Origin: Streptomyces pilosus
GTDB lineage: Bacteria; Actinomycetota; Actinomycetes; Streptomycetales; Streptomycetaceae
Length of the DNA stretch: 64,000 nt
Direction: 5' to 3'
Assembly (NCBI RefSeq): GCF_014649835.1
Contig: NZ_BMTU01000008.1
Span: 1 to 64,000 of the forward strand
Shown: positions 62,712 through 64,000 of the stretch, piece by piece
Layout of the letters: each line of letters opens with the position of its first letter
How positions within the stretch are numbered: the first letter of the stretch is position 1
The notes under the pieces: model-generated
The model's input: the letters and a program-made list of their open reading frames with translations, nothing else
Databases searched by the model: none
Told to the model about the DNA's origin: nothing
Made by a program: the position numbers and the translations under genes

Positions 62712-64000
62712 GGCCGCAGCACCGCCACGCCGTAGCGGTCCAGGGTGATCCGGTCGGTCACGGTCGTCTCCGTCAGGAGGTCGCGGTGGGTGCCGGGGAC
62801 GTCCACGGTGACCGGCTCGCGGCCGTGGTGGAGCAGGAACAGCAGCTCGCCCCGGCGCACCGCCTCGACCCCGTCCGGGAGGCCGTCGAGCACCGGGCGC
62901 ACCCCGGCGCCGGCGGCGACGCGGGCCAGCAGGGCGCGCAGGGCCCCGGGTTCGGGGAGCGTGGAGACGTACCAGGCGCGTCCCTTGCGCAGTACGGCGG
63001 GCAGTCCGTCGAGTTCGCCGCCCCGGTAGGCGACGGTCTCGTCCGCGGTGCCGTCGGGCTCCAGTTCCTCGGACCACAGGGTGCCGCGCAGGCCGCCCTC
63101 GCACGCGGCGGTCTCCCCCGGCTCCAGCGGCCACCACTCGTGCAGCGTGCGGATGCCGAACAGCTCGCGCAGCCGGGCGTCCATGCCACCGGGCCGCACC
63201 CGGTCGTCCTGGTCCGCGACCCCGGTCAGGAACCCGCAGACGAGGGTGCCGCCGCCGCGGACGTACGCCAGGAGGTTGTCGAGGGCCGCGTCCGTGAGGA
63301 GGTAGAGCTGGGGGACGACGACCAGCCGGTAGCCGGACAGGTCGTGGACGGGGTGGGCGAAGTCGGTGGTGAGGCCGGCCTGCCACAGGGCCCGGTGCCA
63401 GGCGCCCAGGACCCCCGGGTAGTCGACCTCGCGGGACGGGCGGCCCTCCTGGTCGCCCGCCCACCAGGAGTGCCAGTCGTGCAGCACGGCGACGTCGGCG
63501 GTGACGCCGCTCCCGCTGACGTGCGGGGCGATCCGGGCGAGGTCCGCGCCGAGCCGCTCGACCTCCTGGAACGTACGGCCCCGCTCGCCGGCGTGGCCGA
63601 CCATGCCGGAGTGGAACTTCTCGGCGCCCTGCCGGGACTGGCGCCACTGGAAGTAGCAGACGGCGTCCGCGCCCCGCGCCACGGCCTGGAGCGACCACAG
63701 CCGGTTGAGCCCGCGCGGCTTGGGGTGGTTCACCCGGCGCCAGTTGACCGGTCCGGCCGCCTGCTCCATGAGCATCCACGGGCCGCGGGCCTGGGAGCGG
63801 GTCATGTCCTGGACCAGGGCGCCGCTCTGGGCGCCGGACGGGTCGCGGGGGTCGGGGTAGAGGTCGACGGAGACGACGTCCTCCTCCTCGGCCCAGCGCC
63901 AGGCGTCCTGACCGGCCCACAGCGGCATGAAGTTGGTGGTGACCGGGAGGTGCGGGGTGTGCCGGCGGACGATGTCGCGTTCGGCGGTGTAACACTCCAG
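62708..64000 (-). CDS. GH42 beta-galactosidase (partial, 5' end outside window)
   Basis: The reading frame is open to the right edge of the window, and about 430 C-terminal residues are present. It shows the GH42 barrel end (TTNFMPLWAGQD, then VVSVDLYPDP), the nucleophile glutamate in WMLMEQAAGPVNWR, a trimerisation domain and the C-terminal beta domain. An internal ATG at 63928 is not the start, since conserved GH42 sequence continues upstream. It is the most upstream gene visible in the hydrolase operon. Confidence 0.9.
   Translation of the reverse strand: MECYTAERDIVRRHTPHLPVTTNFMPLWAGQDAWRWAEEEDVVSVDLYPDPRDPSGAQSGALVQDMTRSQARGPWMLMEQAAGPVNWRRVNHPKPRGLNRLWSLQAVARGADAVCYFQWRQSRQGAEKFHSGMVGHAGERGRTFQEVERLGADLARIAPHVSGSGVTADVAVLHDWHSWWAGDQEGRPSREVDYPGVLGAWHRALWQAGLTTDFAHPVHDLSGYRLVVVPQLYLLTDAALDNLLAYVRGGGTLVCGFLTGVADQDDRVRPGGMDARLRELFGIRTLHEWWPLEPGETAACEGGLRGTLWSEELEPDGTADETVAYRGGELDGLPAVLRKGRAWYVSTLPEPGALRALLARVAAGAGVRPVLDGLPDGVEAVRRGELLFLLHHGREPVTVDVPGTHRDLLTETTVTDRITLDRYGVAVLRP

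Noticed and set aside
60498..63995. Treating the 1165-codon minus-strand frame as one protein fused to GH95
   Set aside because: Upstream of 62711 the frame is an out-of-frame shadow of the GH42 gene; the GH95 start at 62711 overlaps the GH42 stop.

Overview
This window is high-GC, densely coded chromosomal DNA of a Streptomyces-type actinomycete. The evidence is the codon bias, frequent GTG and TTG starts, strong GC-rich intergenic stem-loops in place of U-rich terminators, and a core gene order (RNase J, dapA, thyX, dapB, pnp, rpsO, a type VII secretion locus, ribF, truB, rbfA, infB, nusA, rimP, proS, ispG, site-2 protease, dxr) that I recognise from streptomycetes. No tRNA gene, insertion sequence, CRISPR array or phage module was seen.

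Layout. (1) 0-10.6 kb, mostly minus strand: the left edge resembles the upstream leader of a Streptomyces rRNA operon reading out of the window. Then follow rnj, dapA, thyX, two small membrane-protein genes, and an operon rpsO-pnp-M16 peptidase-dapB-small membrane protein, so two RNA-decay enzymes and two steps of lysine/diaminopimelate synthesis lie together. (2) 10.8-30.2 kb: a type VII (ESX-like) secretion locus in several transcription units. It encodes EccD, EccC, EccB and EccE, two mycosin proteases, the WXG100 pair EsxA/EsxB, a DUF397 protein, a pair of extra helical candidate substrates, and a 1090-residue proline-rich ParA-like ATPase resembling mycobacterial EspI. No eccA is present here. 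(3) 30.3-43 kb: ribF, a 1314-residue protease-like/STAND NTPase protein whose catalytic serine and P-loop lysine are both replaced, then the translation block truB, rbfA, ylxP, infB, ylxR, nusA, rimP. (4) 42.9-54.6 kb: a lipoprotein, a ferritin-like protein, a degenerate aminoglycoside-phosphotransferase-like protein, proS, two acetyltransferases, the isoprenoid genes dxr and ispG with a site-2 protease between them, and an acyl-CoA dehydrogenase. (5) 54.7-64 kb, accessory: a MacB-type ABC exporter divergent from a NarL-type two-component system, a LacI-family regulator with two operators, and a glycoside hydrolase operon (GH42, cut by the window edge, then GH95, then secreted GH12). The last suits breakdown of fucosylated, galactosylated xyloglucan.

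How the parts work together. In the secretion locus, EccB, EccC, EccD and EccE would form the membrane machine, the mycosins would process or stabilise, and EsxA/EsxB plus the 16.4-18.5 kb pair are candidate cargo. In the core blocks, four-base start/stop overlaps (pnp-M16, rbfA-truB, dxr-protease, eccB-mycP, eccE-25.8 kb gene, permease-ATPase, GH42-GH95) point to translational coupling. Items most worth following up are the STAND protein with two lost active-site residues, the extra substrate pair, three chained mini-ORFs in the infB leader, hairpins in the rnj and esxAB leaders, the pseudokinase, and the hydrolase operon.
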